Origin: Hydrogenophaga sp. BPS33
GTDB taxonomy: Bacteria; Pseudomonadota; Gammaproteobacteria; Burkholderiales; Burkholderiaceae_C
Assembly (NCBI RefSeq): GCF_009859475.1
Contig: NZ_CP044549.1
Span: forward strand, 3,348,001 to 3,412,000
Length of the DNA stretch: 64,000 bases
Direction: 5' to 3'
Shown here: piece after piece, positions 55,512 through 63,879 of the stretch
Layout of the letters: every line of letters begins with the position of its first letter
How positions within the stretch are numbered: position 1 is the first letter of the stretch
Translations under genes and position numbers: made by a program
Notes under the pieces: model-generated
Told to the model about the DNA's origin: nothing
Databases searched by the model: none
The model's input: the letters and a program-made list of their open reading frames with translations, nothing else

Positions 55512-56506
55512 CGCGCACCTCCTTTGGCCACGGGCGCCTGCTCGGCGACATGCTGTTTGCGCGCGTCGAAATCTGGCAGCGCGTTGGCCATCTGTTCGTA
55601 GAGCTCCCGTACCCTGGGGTCGTGGGCACTGGGCAAGATCACCCCCACGTGCAAATCCAGATCACCGGGTTGTTTGGCCGGCAAGCCGCGACCGCGCACC
55701 GTGATCACCTGGCCATTCTTCGTCCCCGCCGGCACGCGTACCTTGAGGACACGACCATCGGGCAAGCTCACGGGCACCACCGCGCCCAGGGCGGCTTCCC
55801 ACGGCGCAAGCGGCAGCGCCACGATCAAATCGGCGCCATCCACCTGGAACCGGGCATGCGGGCGCAAGCGCACTTCCAACAGCAAATCACCTGGCGCGCC
55901 GCCACCGAACCCCGCGGAGCCCTGGCCCGCGAGGCGAATCAGCTGCCCTGCCTTCACCCCGGGAGGAATTGTCACCTCGAGGGTTCTTTCAACCAGTCGC
56001 AGGTGCCCTTCGGCGTCGATGGTCGGTGACCTGAGCGAGATCACGCGGCGCACACCCTGCCAGGCCTCTTCGATGTCGAGCAGGATAGAGGCATGGTGGT
56101 CTTCGCCCCGTGCTCGGAAGTGGTCCGCCCCTTGCTCGCCGCGCGGCGGCTGCCGGGCCTGTCGGCCCATCCGCCCAAACAGCTCCTCGAAAAACGCGCT
56201 GCGGTCGCCGCTGCCCATGGTCGACCCGCTGCCGCTGAACTCGAACCCCTCATCCCATCCCGGTGGCGGGGTGAAGCTCTCGCCCGCCTGCCGGCCCTGG
56301 CCAATAGCATCGTAAGCGGCGCGTTTTTCGATATCAGAGAGCACCGCATAGGCCTCGTTGAGTTCGCTCATGCGCTCGGCCGCGTCGGGCACCTTGCTCA
56401 CGTCGGGATGGTACTTGCGCGCGAGCTTGCGGTAGGCCTTCTTGATGTCCTCGGCGCTCGCATCGTGGGCCGAGCCCAGCACCTTGTAGTAGTCCTTGAA
56501 CTCCAT
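55508..56506 (-). CDS. cbpA: DnaJ-like co-chaperone CbpA
   Basis: A 332-aa class II J-domain protein. The J domain has MEFKDYYKVLGSAHDASAED and the HPD motif in LARKYHPDVSKV; a Gly/Phe-rich linker (ESFTPPPGWDEGFEFSGSGS) is followed by the two C-terminal substrate-binding domains (LEVTIPPGVKAGQLIRLAGQ, VRVPAGTKNGQVITVRGRGL). No zinc-finger domain. It activates DnaK and binds curved DNA. It lies nine bases after the Crp/Fnr gene, so the three genes crp-cbpA-cbpM are one operon. Confidence 0.93.
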   Translation of the reverse strand: MEFKDYYKVLGSAHDASAEDIKKAYRKLARKYHPDVSKVPDAAERMSELNEAYAVLSDIEKRAAYDAIGQGRQAGESFTPPPGWDEGFEFSGSGSTMGSGDRSAFFEELFGRMGRQARQPPRGEQGADHFRARGEDHHASILLDIEEAWQGVRRVISLRSPTIDAEGHLRLVERTLEVTIPPGVKAGQLIRLAGQGSAGFGGGAPGDLLLEVRLRPHARFQVDGADLIVALPLAPWEAALGAVVPVSLPDGRVLKVRVPAGTKNGQVITVRGRGLPAKQPGDLDLHVGVILPSAHDPRVRELYEQMANALPDFDARKQHVAEQAPVAKGGAR

Positions 56507-56515
56507 CAGATACCT

Positions 56516-57235
56516 CTATGCCGCCACCAGAATGGGCAGAAGCCGATCGTATTCGCGTTTGACGACGGCGTGGCACTCGCAACTGCGGCGCTCCAGGCCT
56601 CTTCGATCCAGCACCGTGATGTGGCCCGGGTGGTAGCGGATCAAGCCGGCGGCCTGCAGTTTCAGCGCGGCCTCGGTCACGCCACCGCGCCGCACGCCGA
56701 GCATGTTGGCGATGAGTTCGTGCGTCATCAACAGCTCGTTGCTCGACAACCGGTCCTGGCAGTGCAACAGGCACCGGCAAAGCTGTTGGTCGACGGTGTG
56801 ATGGCGGTTGCAGACCGCTGTCTGGGACATCTGGACCATGAGGGCCTGCGTGTAGCGCAGCATCAGGTGCTTCACCGGCGTCTGGAATTCGAACTCGTCC
56901 CGGACAACGGCCGCCTTGAGCCGAAAACCCAGACCCGCGCTGCGCACCACGGCCTGGCTGGGGGTACTTTCGCCGCCCATGAAGGCCGCAACGCCCACCA
57001 CGCCTTCGCACCCGACCATGGCCACCTCCGCCGAGCCGCCGTCGTGCAGCAGGTAGAGCAAGGACACAATGGCGGTGGTGGGGAAGTAGACGTGGGCGGG
57101 TATTCGACCTGACTCGCACAACACCCTTCCCAGCGGCAGTTCCACGGGCTCGATATATCCCAGCCACCGATGCAGGTCGGCATCGGGCAGAGCGGCCACC
57201 AAATGGTTGTCGGTCGCGTTGCATTCAAAACCCAT
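56516..57235 (-). CDS. Crp/Fnr-family regulator (non-FNR recognition helix)
   Basis: A 239-aa regulator: GRVLCESGRIPAHVYFPTTA and AMVGCEGVVGVAAFMGGEST from the sensor domain, LLMTHELIANMLGVRRGGVT and EAALKLQAAGLIRYHPGHIT from the winged helix, ending CECHAVVKREYDRLLP. Its recognition helix lacks the ExxSR residues seen in the two other Crp/Fnr proteins of the window, so it should bind a different site. The YFPTTAIVSLLYLLHDG form is common in an orphan group of unknown ligand. It heads the cbpA-cbpM operon behind an FNR-like box. Confidence 0.87.
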   Translation of the reverse strand: MGFECNATDNHLVAALPDADLHRWLGYIEPVELPLGRVLCESGRIPAHVYFPTTAIVSLLYLLHDGGSAEVAMVGCEGVVGVAAFMGGESTPSQAVVRSAGLGFRLKAAVVRDEFEFQTPVKHLMLRYTQALMVQMSQTAVCNRHHTVDQQLCRCLLHCQDRLSSNELLMTHELIANMLGVRRGGVTEAALKLQAAGLIRYHPGHITVLDRRGLERRSCECHAVVKREYDRLLPILVAA

Positions 57236-57343
57236 GGGTCACCTCCTGAAGCGGCGTCGCGCGTCGTTGGCACCCTTGAGTGAAGAGCTCTTTGCGCCGT
57301 GCCCGACATGGCGCCAGCTTGCCGCTCCCGGCCCCCCGCCCCG

Positions 57344-57357
57344 TTGATCTGCGTCAA
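57344..57357 (-). promoter_or_regulatory. FNR/ANR-like box, TTGATctgcGTCAA
   Basis: ANR-style match 109 bases upstream of the crp-cbpA-cbpM operon; a class II site predicts a start near 57309 and a 74-base leader. The -10 (CAAGCT) is weak. The other flank is the 3' end of the Mg2+ ATPase gene. Confidence 0.55.
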
Positions 57358-57425
57358 CCTCTGCGCAAGGTGGTCATTGGCTTTCTTGAACCCGATGACA
57401 GGCATCGGTGACCATCGATCCACGC

Positions 57426-60200
57426 TCATTGCCAGCCATACCGGCGGATGTACACGCGCTTCATCAGCGTGGTGAGCGTCGCGTAAGCCAGCAGGATCGC
57501 CACCAGCCAGCCGTAGTAGGCGGGGGGCAAGGCCTGCAACTGGAAATACCCGGCGAGAGGCCCCACCGGCAGCCAGAGTCCAATACCCATGAGAGCCGGC
57601 GTCATGGCCATGAGTGGCCACGCGGCACGGCTCTGCACGAAAGGCAGTTTCGGCGTGCGCAACAGGTGAACCACCAGCGTCTGCGTGAGCAGGCCGACCA
57701 CGAACCAACCCGACTGGAACAAGCCCTGCTGGCCCAGGCTGTTGGCCTGGAACACCCACCACATCACGCCAAAGGTGAGGATGTCGAACAGCGAGCTGAT
57801 GGGGCCGAAGAACAGCATGAAGCGGCCGATGTCGGACGGGTTCCACATCAGCGGCAGGGCCACCAGCTCGGCGTCGACGTTGTCGAACGGAATGCCGGTT
57901 TGCCCGATGTCGTACAACAGGTTCTGCACCAGCAATTGCAGCGGCAGCATCGGCAGAAACGGCAGGAAGGCGCTGGCGACCAGCACGCTCAGCACGTTGC
58001 CAAAGTTGGAGCTGGCCGTCATGCGGATGTACTTGAGCATGTTGCAAAAGGTGGTGCGGCCTTCGACCACACCATCGACCAGCACGAGCAGGCTCTTCTC
58101 CAGCAGGATGATGTCGGCCGCCTCCTTGGCAATGTCCACCGCGCTGTCGACCGAGATGCCGACATCGGCGGCGCGCAGCGCAGCGGCATCGTTGATGCCG
58201 TCGCCCACGAAGCCCACCACGTGCCCGTGGGCCCGCAGAGCACGCACGATGCGCTCTTTTTGCAACGGGGTGAGTTTGGCAAAAACGCTGTGTGTTTCGA
58301 CCGCGGCCTCAAGCCCCTCGTCGCTCAGCGCGTCCACGTCCGAGCCCAGCAGCACGCGATCGCTCTGCAGGCCGACCTGTTGGCACACATGCCGGGTCAC
58401 GACTTCGTTGTCGCCGGTGAGCACCTTCACGCCGATGCCGTGCACGGCCAGCTTCTTCAGGGCCGGCGCAGCCGATTCCTTGGGTGGGTCGAGAAACGCG
58501 ATGTAGCCAACGAGCGTGAGGCCCGCCTCGTCCGCTTTCGTGTAGGTGGTCTGTCCTGGCGGCAGCGTGCGCACCGCCACGGCGACCACGCGCAGGCCTT
58601 CGGCGTTGAGGCCATCCACCACGGCCTGCGTGCGCTCCCGCAAGGCCTGGTCCAGCGGTACCGTGGGCATCTCGCGCTCGCCATCGAGGCTGGCATCCAC
58701 GTCCTCGGGCATATGGGCTCGCGTGCACACGGCGAGCACCTCTTCGACGGCACCCTTGCAGATGAGTTCGTGGTGCTGCTCTCGCCCCTCAGACATGGCC
58801 GCCACCACCACCGACATGCGCCGGCGTTCGAAGTCGAAGGGGATCTCGTCGACCTTGCGGTACACGTGCTCGAGCTTCAATCCCGCCACCCGTTCGACGT
58901 TCTCGAGCACCGCGTGATCGAGCAGGTTCTTCAGGCCGGTCTGGTAGTAGCTGTTCAGGAAAGCGAAGTTGAGCACCTCGTCGGTGTCGTGGCCCTCCAC
59001 GTCGACATGGTGTGCCAGCGCGATCTTGTCCTGCGTCAGCGTGCCGGTCTTGTCGGTGCACAGGATGTCCATCGCGCCCAGGTTCTGGATCGCGTCGAGC
59101 CGCTTGACGACCACCTTCTTTCGCGACAACAGCACCGCACCCTTGGCCAATGTGCTGGTCACGATCATGGGCAGCATCTCGGGCGTCAGGCCCACCGCTA
59201 CCGACAGCGAAAACAGGAAGGCCTGCAGCCAGTCTCCCTTGGTAAAGCCGTTGACGAGAAAGACAATGGGCACCATCACCGCCGCGAAGCGGATCAGCAA
59301 CCAGCTCACGCTGTTGACGCCGGCCTGGAATGCGTTGGGCGTTGTCTCGGTGGCTGCGGCATGCGTGGCCAGCGTGCCGAAATAACTGCGGCCACCGGTC
59401 GCGACCACAAGTGCCGTGGCCGAGCCCGAAACCACATTGGTGCCCATGAACACCAGATTGCGCTGGTCCAGCGCGGCGGTGCTGAGGGGCGCCTGGGAAC
59501 CAGGGGAAAGGCCCTCCACGAACTTCTCCACCGGCAGCGATTCGCCGGTCATCGCTGCCTGTGCCACGAACAAGTCGCGCGCGCCAAGCACGCGGCAATC
59601 TGCCGGCACCATGTCCCCGGCCGACAGTGCCACCACGTCGCCAGCCACGAGTTCGCGCAAGGGAATGTCGTGCTGCCCTGCCCCGTGGCGCAGCACGGTC
59701 ACAGTGTTGCTGACCATTGCGCGCAAACCTTCCGCCGCGCGGTGGGAGCGGCCTTCCTGCACAAAGCGGATGCCCGTACTCAGGGCCACCATCGCGTCAA
59801 TCACCACGGTGGCCTTGGCATCCGCACTCAAGAAGGACAGTGAGGCCAGTGCGCTCAGCAACAGGTTGAATGGGTTGAGGTAGCAGCGCCACAAGCGCAG
59901 CCAGCCAGGCAACGGCGGCTCGTGCTGGACCTCATTGGGTCCGTCATGGGCCAGGCGCGTGGCCGCCTCGGCTGGCTCGAGCCCGTCGGCTTGAGACCGC
60001 AGGCGCATCAGGGCCAGCGAGGGGGATTCCCGGGCCACGAACAGGAGCTGTGCGCCGACGGTTGCCATCGGTGCACCGGCTTGCGCCTTGTGCCAGGGTT
60101 GCGCCACCAGGGCTTCCAGCAAGGGCCGGCGCTCGAAGTGCTTCTTCGCGCGCCGGCGACGCAGAAACGTGCTGAAGCCTTCGGTGAGGGCGGTGTGCAT
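57426..60200 (-). CDS. mgtA: Mg2+-importing P-type ATPase (MgtA/MgtB type)
   Basis: A 924-aa P3B ATPase. It has TGES (QAAMTGESLPVEKF), the phosphorylation site ILCTDKTGTLTQD, VGLTPEMLPMIVTSTLAKGA in the membrane, TGDNEVVTRHVCQQVGL and VGFVGDGINDAAALRAADVG. The LTPEMLPMI motif (in place of PEGLP) is specific for Mg2+ transporters of the MgtA/B group. The N-terminus (FSTFLRRRRAKKHFERR) is basic as usual. It is transcribed alone. No mgtA leader riboswitch or mgtC was recognised in the 238 bases upstream. Confidence 0.93.
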   Translation of the reverse strand: MHTALTEGFSTFLRRRRAKKHFERRPLLEALVAQPWHKAQAGAPMATVGAQLLFVARESPSLALMRLRSQADGLEPAEAATRLAHDGPNEVQHEPPLPGWLRLWRCYLNPFNLLLSALASLSFLSADAKATVVIDAMVALSTGIRFVQEGRSHRAAEGLRAMVSNTVTVLRHGAGQHDIPLRELVAGDVVALSAGDMVPADCRVLGARDLFVAQAAMTGESLPVEKFVEGLSPGSQAPLSTAALDQRNLVFMGTNVVSGSATALVVATGGRSYFGTLATHAAATETTPNAFQAGVNSVSWLLIRFAAVMVPIVFLVNGFTKGDWLQAFLFSLSVAVGLTPEMLPMIVTSTLAKGAVLLSRKKVVVKRLDAIQNLGAMDILCTDKTGTLTQDKIALAHHVDVEGHDTDEVLNFAFLNSYYQTGLKNLLDHAVLENVERVAGLKLEHVYRKVDEIPFDFERRRMSVVVAAMSEGREQHHELICKGAVEEVLAVCTRAHMPEDVDASLDGEREMPTVPLDQALRERTQAVVDGLNAEGLRVVAVAVRTLPPGQTTYTKADEAGLTLVGYIAFLDPPKESAAPALKKLAVHGIGVKVLTGDNEVVTRHVCQQVGLQSDRVLLGSDVDALSDEGLEAAVETHSVFAKLTPLQKERIVRALRAHGHVVGFVGDGINDAAALRAADVGISVDSAVDIAKEAADIILLEKSLLVLVDGVVEGRTTFCNMLKYIRMTASSNFGNVLSVLVASAFLPFLPMLPLQLLVQNLLYDIGQTGIPFDNVDAELVALPLMWNPSDIGRFMLFFGPISSLFDILTFGVMWWVFQANSLGQQGLFQSGWFVVGLLTQTLVVHLLRTPKLPFVQSRAAWPLMAMTPALMGIGLWLPVGPLAGYFQLQALPPAYYGWLVAILLAYATLTTLMKRVYIRRYGWQ

Positions 60201-60438
60201 GGTGCTGTGGGGTTGGGACGCCTATTGACGACGCCGTTCGTGCGCAGACGTCGGCGCAAAAACCTCAGCCTATGCAGAAATTCATCCACGCGCCGTCCGG
60301 TACCGAACACCAGGAACACCGCGCATGCACATGGGCGTCCGCTGCCGTACGGACGTCGTCGTCGCAACGGCACACTCTTGAAGATCCGCCACCAAGCAGG
60401 TCAACGACCATGAAAACCGATACCCAAGACACGCCGCG

Positions 60439-61581
60439 ATGTATAAAACGGCCATGGTCCGCGCATCCCGTTCGCCCCCATCGCTCAATGTCCTGATCGA
60501 GTCCCTGTACGACGCAGCGGTAGACGCGCGGGCCTGGGACGGCATGGCGCCCGCGCTGGCGACCACGTTCGGCGCCGACAGCGCCATCTTCAAGCTCCAT
60601 GGCAGCACCGGCGTGCATCTCCTGGAACGGACCGACAACCTCCACACAGCCCCCGCAGACAAGACTTGGGCCGATCACTGGCACCACAACGACCTATGGG
60701 TGGAACGCACGCAAGCTCTGAAGACATCGGGCATCGTCACCAGCCAGCAGTTGCTTCCCGACAGCGAGTTCGAGCGAAGCGGCTACTACCAGGACTGGAA
60801 TCGACATCTCGGCGTGTACCACATGATCGGCTCGGTGTTCCCAATGGCATCCGGCCTCAGTGGCGTGGTGGGCATCCACCGCCCCCGAAGCAGTGCCGCA
60901 TTCGGTGCGGCGGACCGGCGGCGCATGGCCCGCCTGTTGCCCCACCTGCAACGCGCCATGCGCATTCGCAGCCATCTGGCGCCTTCCCGGCTGGCTGCAG
61001 ACGCGCAGGCGGCTGCGTTTGACCGCCTGCACACACCCGCCCTGGTTCTCGATGCGGACGGGCGGCTTCTGCATGCCAATGCTCAGGGCGAAGGCTTGCT
61101 GCGCGAGGGTTCGAGCTTGAGCCTGAGCGCGGACCGCGTGATCGCGGTGAATCCGAATTCGAGGTTTCGGTGGCGCATGCTCGTGCAACAAGCCGCGCTG
61201 ACCGAGGGTGGATCGCTGCTGCTCGCACGCGCGGGCCGTGCCCCCGTCACCGCACTCTTCGCGCCGCTGCGGGTTGCATCTCAGAACAACGCTGCGGTGC
61301 TGGTGTTGTTGCGCGACCCCGAACAGCAAGTCGCCTCGCCCGATGTGCTGGGTCAGCTGTTCGGCCTCACGCCGACAGAAGCCAGGGTGGCGGCAGCGAT
61401 TGCCGAAGGCCTTGCGCCCGAGCAGATCGCGCAGAGGCTGGGCATTGGCGTGGGCACCGTGCGCTCGCACCTGCGCCAGGTACTGAGCAAAACAGGCACC
61501 CACCGCCAGAACGGGTTGGCTGCATTGATCACGCGCAGCGTGGCCATGTTGGGCGAGACGACCCACTCGCTGCGCGGCTGA
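60439..61581 (+). CDS. LuxR-family transcriptional regulator with N-terminal sensor-like region
   Basis: A 380-aa regulator. The C-terminal 65 residues form a LuxR helix-turn-helix (FGLTPTEARVAAAIAEGLAP, IAQRLGIGVGTVRSHLRQVL). The first 200 residues include a GAF-like region (WDGMAPALATTFGADSAIFK) and the middle a PAS-like segment (HTPALVLDADGRLLHANAQG). No receiver domain. The architecture is common for orphan LuxR regulators in Burkholderiales with unknown ligands. The ATG at 60439 lacks a clear ribosome-binding site; 60454 is an alternative. The 238 bases upstream hold no other gene. Confidence 0.83.
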   Translation: MYKTAMVRASRSPPSLNVLIESLYDAAVDARAWDGMAPALATTFGADSAIFKLHGSTGVHLLERTDNLHTAPADKTWADHWHHNDLWVERTQALKTSGIVTSQQLLPDSEFERSGYYQDWNRHLGVYHMIGSVFPMASGLSGVVGIHRPRSSAAFGAADRRRMARLLPHLQRAMRIRSHLAPSRLAADAQAAAFDRLHTPALVLDADGRLLHANAQGEGLLREGSSLSLSADRVIAVNPNSRFRWRMLVQQAALTEGGSLLLARAGRAPVTALFAPLRVASQNNAAVLVLLRDPEQQVASPDVLGQLFGLTPTEARVAAAIAEGLAPEQIAQRLGIGVGTVRSHLRQVLSKTGTHRQNGLAALITRSVAMLGETTHSLRG

Positions 61582-61678
61582 GCGCTCCCTTTCGGATCTG
61601 CGCCTCTTCCATTTGGCAGAGGCGCGCTACCCGTGCGGTGGCTATCCTGCGCCCCAAGCCACTGAAAGGAATCTCGTC

Positions 61679-62455
61679 ATGCGCAGGCAATCCGCTCCAA
61701 GCCGTACCACCCTGCTGGCTTTGCTGCTCGGGACCGTACTCGTCCCGGCGCTTGCCGCGCCCGACCACTTCGACATCGTTGGCTTGCGTCTCGGCATGAC
61801 CGAGCAACAGGTTCGCAGCACCCTCAACGCGCACAACCCGCAACTGCAGCTCAACAGCAAGACCGTGAGCTACACCTATTCCGATGGAACGAAGCAGCAC
61901 CAGACCGCACCCGCATTGGCCGAAATCGTGGCGGTGGCCATGAATGGAACAGAGAACATCACCCTGCTGTTCTCCCAGCCGCCCAAACCGGCGCGCCTGG
62001 TGGGCGTGCGCCGTGTTGCCTCGTTGCCCAACCCACCCACGCACGAACAGATGGTGCAGGCCACGTTGCAGAAGTACGGCCCACCCGCCGTGAACCGACC
62101 TCGTGAGCGGCTCAAGCCTGAGACGCGGTTGATCTGGATCGAACCTGGCAAGCCCCAGTGCTGGCGCAGCAGTGCCAAGCAGGTGGCGGTGTTCACCGCC
62201 GCATCGCCCGTGCTCGACGTTCTCCAGCAATTCGCTCAGCGCCAGAAAATGGGATTCGCACCGGCAGACCTGTCGCAATGCGGCGCAATCGCCCAGTTCG
62301 TCACCGCCTCCGACCCGGTACGGAACTTCACCATGGAGATGACCGACACGGGCCCGTGGCTGGACACGCTGCAAGCCACCCGCGCCTGGGTATCGGGCTT
62401 GGAAGCGCAGGCGAAGAAGGCCCGTGTGGGCGCTGGCACAACGCCCAAGCTTTAA
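61679..62455 (+). CDS. Uncharacterised periplasmic protein
   Basis: A 258-aa exported protein starting MRRQSAPSRTTLLALLLGTV with signal cleavage near ALAAPDH. The mature part begins FDIVGLRLGMTEQQVRSTLN, a motif of small lipoprotein-like folds (BamE/SmpA-like GMTxxxVxxxLG), then alternates strands to QPPKPARLVGVRRVA and ends with ASDPVRNFTMEMTDTGPWLD. A pair of cysteines (PQCWRS, SQCGAIAQF) may form a disulfide. No specific family is recognised. AAAGGA precedes the ATG at 61679; the upstream frame is not signal-like. It is probably transcribed alone. Confidence 0.8.
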   Translation: MRRQSAPSRTTLLALLLGTVLVPALAAPDHFDIVGLRLGMTEQQVRSTLNAHNPQLQLNSKTVSYTYSDGTKQHQTAPALAEIVAVAMNGTENITLLFSQPPKPARLVGVRRVASLPNPPTHEQMVQATLQKYGPPAVNRPRERLKPETRLIWIEPGKPQCWRSSAKQVAVFTAASPVLDVLQQFAQRQKMGFAPADLSQCGAIAQFVTASDPVRNFTMEMTDTGPWLDTLQATRAWVSGLEAQAKKARVGAGTTPKL

Positions 62456-62606
62456 GAGCTTGCCTTACCCTTCGCCTGTGGTCACGCCCACAAGTCCTGC
62501 AACATGTGCTTACTCGATATGTGCCCTACCGATAGACACGACACTGGATAGAGCGCACCGTATTGGGTGGTGGAGCGTCTTGACTCCACCACGTCAGGAG
62601 ATGGTG

Positions 62607-62849
62607 ATGAATGCAGAGACACCAGGGAGCAGACGCAGCGCGTGGACCTCTTACCACTATGCACGGATCTGCTGCACCCCAGCAGCCAGAAACACCAAGC
62701 GCGAGGCCTCCACCACAAGCCAATGGCAGCCTGCAGATATTGCCGTTCTTGAAACCCTCAGGGTGCTGGTGAACGCTGGCAACGAGGTCTACGGATCCGA
62801 CTCCCATTGGATCGAGCGACGGTACAGCGCAACACCTGGCAGCCAGTAA
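62607..62849 (+). CDS. Small hypothetical protein (80 aa)
   Basis: An ATG at 62607 with AGGAG six bases upstream opens MNAETPGSRRSAWTSYHYAR and ends VNAGNEVYGSDSHWIERRYS ATPGSQ. A strong rho-independent terminator follows 20 bases after the stop, which supports a real transcript. The second half (PADIAVLETLRVLVNAGNEV) has an amphipathic helix pattern. No homologue is recognised and the codon use is weaker than in neighbours, so it may be a small gene or an RNA. Confidence 0.45.
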   Translation: MNAETPGSRRSAWTSYHYARICCTPAARNTKREASTTSQWQPADIAVLETLRVLVNAGNEVYGSDSHWIERRYSATPGSQ

Positions 62850-62869
62850 GCCGTACTGCGCGAGCTCCG

Positions 62870-62893
62870 GCCCACCCTCCGGTGGGCTTTTTT
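62870..62893 (+). terminator. Rho-independent terminator
   Basis: GCCCACC and GGTGGGC form a 7-bp GC-rich stem with a CTCC loop, followed by six T. It ends the plus-strand transcript carrying the 80-aa ORF. Confidence 0.9.
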
Positions 62894-63035
62894 ACGTCCG
62901 CTCGCCCTCCAACGCTTGAAACACATCCACGGCGCTCGGAGGCGGCTCAATACGCGCTGTGTGCCCGAGCGAACAGACCGGACCTGTGCAGGAGAGGACG
63001 ATGAATCGGTCTCTCTTCACTATCCGGAGTTCACC

Positions 63036-63269
63036 ATGGCGAAATGCGAAGCATGCGGCAACGACTACGACAAGTCGTTCGAGGTTGTTGTGGAGGGAAG
63101 AACCCACACCTTCGACAGTTTCGAATGTGCGATCTTCGCGCTGGCGCCAGCTTGTACGCACTGCGGCGTGCGCATCGTCGGCCATGGACTGGAGAAAGAC
63201 GGACAGATGTTCTGCTGCAACCATTGCGCCGAACACTTCGGAGTCAAGGAGTTGCGCGACCGCGCTTGA
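63036..63269 (+). CDS. Small Cys-rich metal-binding protein
   Basis: A 77-aa protein with nine cysteines arranged as CEACGNDYDK, SFECAIFALAPACTHCGVRI and MFCCNHCAEHFG. The paired Cx2C groups suggest zinc binding of treble-clef or metallothionein-like type. It starts MAKCEACGNDYDKSFEVVVE after a CCGGAG site; the open frame upstream is not conserved-looking. Similar short proteins are found beside stress and redox genes. Function unknown; a zinc store or a zinc-ribbon regulator are possibilities. Confidence 0.78.
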   Translation: MAKCEACGNDYDKSFEVVVEGRTHTFDSFECAIFALAPACTHCGVRIVGHGLEKDGQMFCCNHCAEHFGVKELRDRA

Positions 63270-63311
63270 GCGAAGCACGCAAAGATCTTAACCACCATCC
63301 AGGAGATCCGT

Positions 63312-63728
63312 ATGCAACTATTGAAAGAAGTGATGAGTCGCGATGTCAAAGTCATCAGCCCGGATATGACAATCAGGGAAGCCGCCAAGCTGATGCACGA
63401 TGAAGGTTTCGGAATGATGCCGGTGGGCGAGAACGACCGCATGATTGGCGCGATCTCGGATCGCGACATCGTCATTCGCGCCGTGTCCGAAGGAAAGGAT
63501 TGCGACACCAAAGTTCGCGATGTCATGTCCGAAGGGATCACCTGGGCGTATGAAAACGATACGGTGGCCCGGGGCGCAGGCATCATGAGTGAGAAACAGA
63601 TCCGGCGTCTTCCTGTAGTGGATCGAGACAAGAGACTGGTTGGCATCGTCTCGCTAGGTGACTTTGCTGTCGAGGCCGACGACATTGAGCCTGCGGCCGA
63701 TGCGTTGGTCGACATCTCCCGCTCCTGA
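63312..63728 (+). CDS. Tandem CBS-domain protein
   Basis: A 138-aa protein made of two CBS domains: VMSRDVKVISPDMTIREAAK, LMHDEGFGMMPVGENDRMIG, AISDRDIVIRA in the first, and IRRLPVVDRDKRLVGIVSLG DFA in the second. Such stand-alone pairs bind adenine nucleotides and sense energy state; length and arrangement resemble Hrp1 (Rv2626c) of the mycobacterial DosR regulon. AGGAG precedes the ATG. It follows the Cys-rich gene by 42 bases and is probably in the same operon; no FNR-like box was found upstream. Confidence 0.9.
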   Translation: MQLLKEVMSRDVKVISPDMTIREAAKLMHDEGFGMMPVGENDRMIGAISDRDIVIRAVSEGKDCDTKVRDVMSEGITWAYENDTVARGAGIMSEKQIRRLPVVDRDKRLVGIVSLGDFAVEADDIEPAADALVDISRS

Positions 63729-63832
63729 TCGGCCCCCATCAAGGACCGATGAGAAGGGGTACGGCTAAGCATGTGCGCGGACCGGCGTGTGCGAACAGCT
63801 GCACGCCGAACATCCCCAGGCACATGGAACAC

Positions 63833-63860
63833 ACGGGGCCTCGCGCCCCGTTATCGTTTT
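63833..63860 (+). terminator. Probable rho-independent terminator after the CBS gene
   Basis: ACGGGGC and GCCCCGT form a 7-bp stem with a 5-base loop, followed by TATCG and five T. The T-run begins a few bases after the stem, so efficiency is uncertain. Confidence 0.55.
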
Positions 63861-63879
63861 TGCTCCCGCGTAAGCACGC

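Noticed and set aside
57408..59843. Plus-strand open frame of 811 codons opposite the Mg2+ ATPase
   Set aside because: Antisense shadow without motifs.
60201..60438. Mg2+-sensing leader or riboswitch upstream of the MgtA-type gene
   Set aside because: No conserved M-box or mgtA-leader pattern was recognised and no attenuator hairpin with T-run was found.
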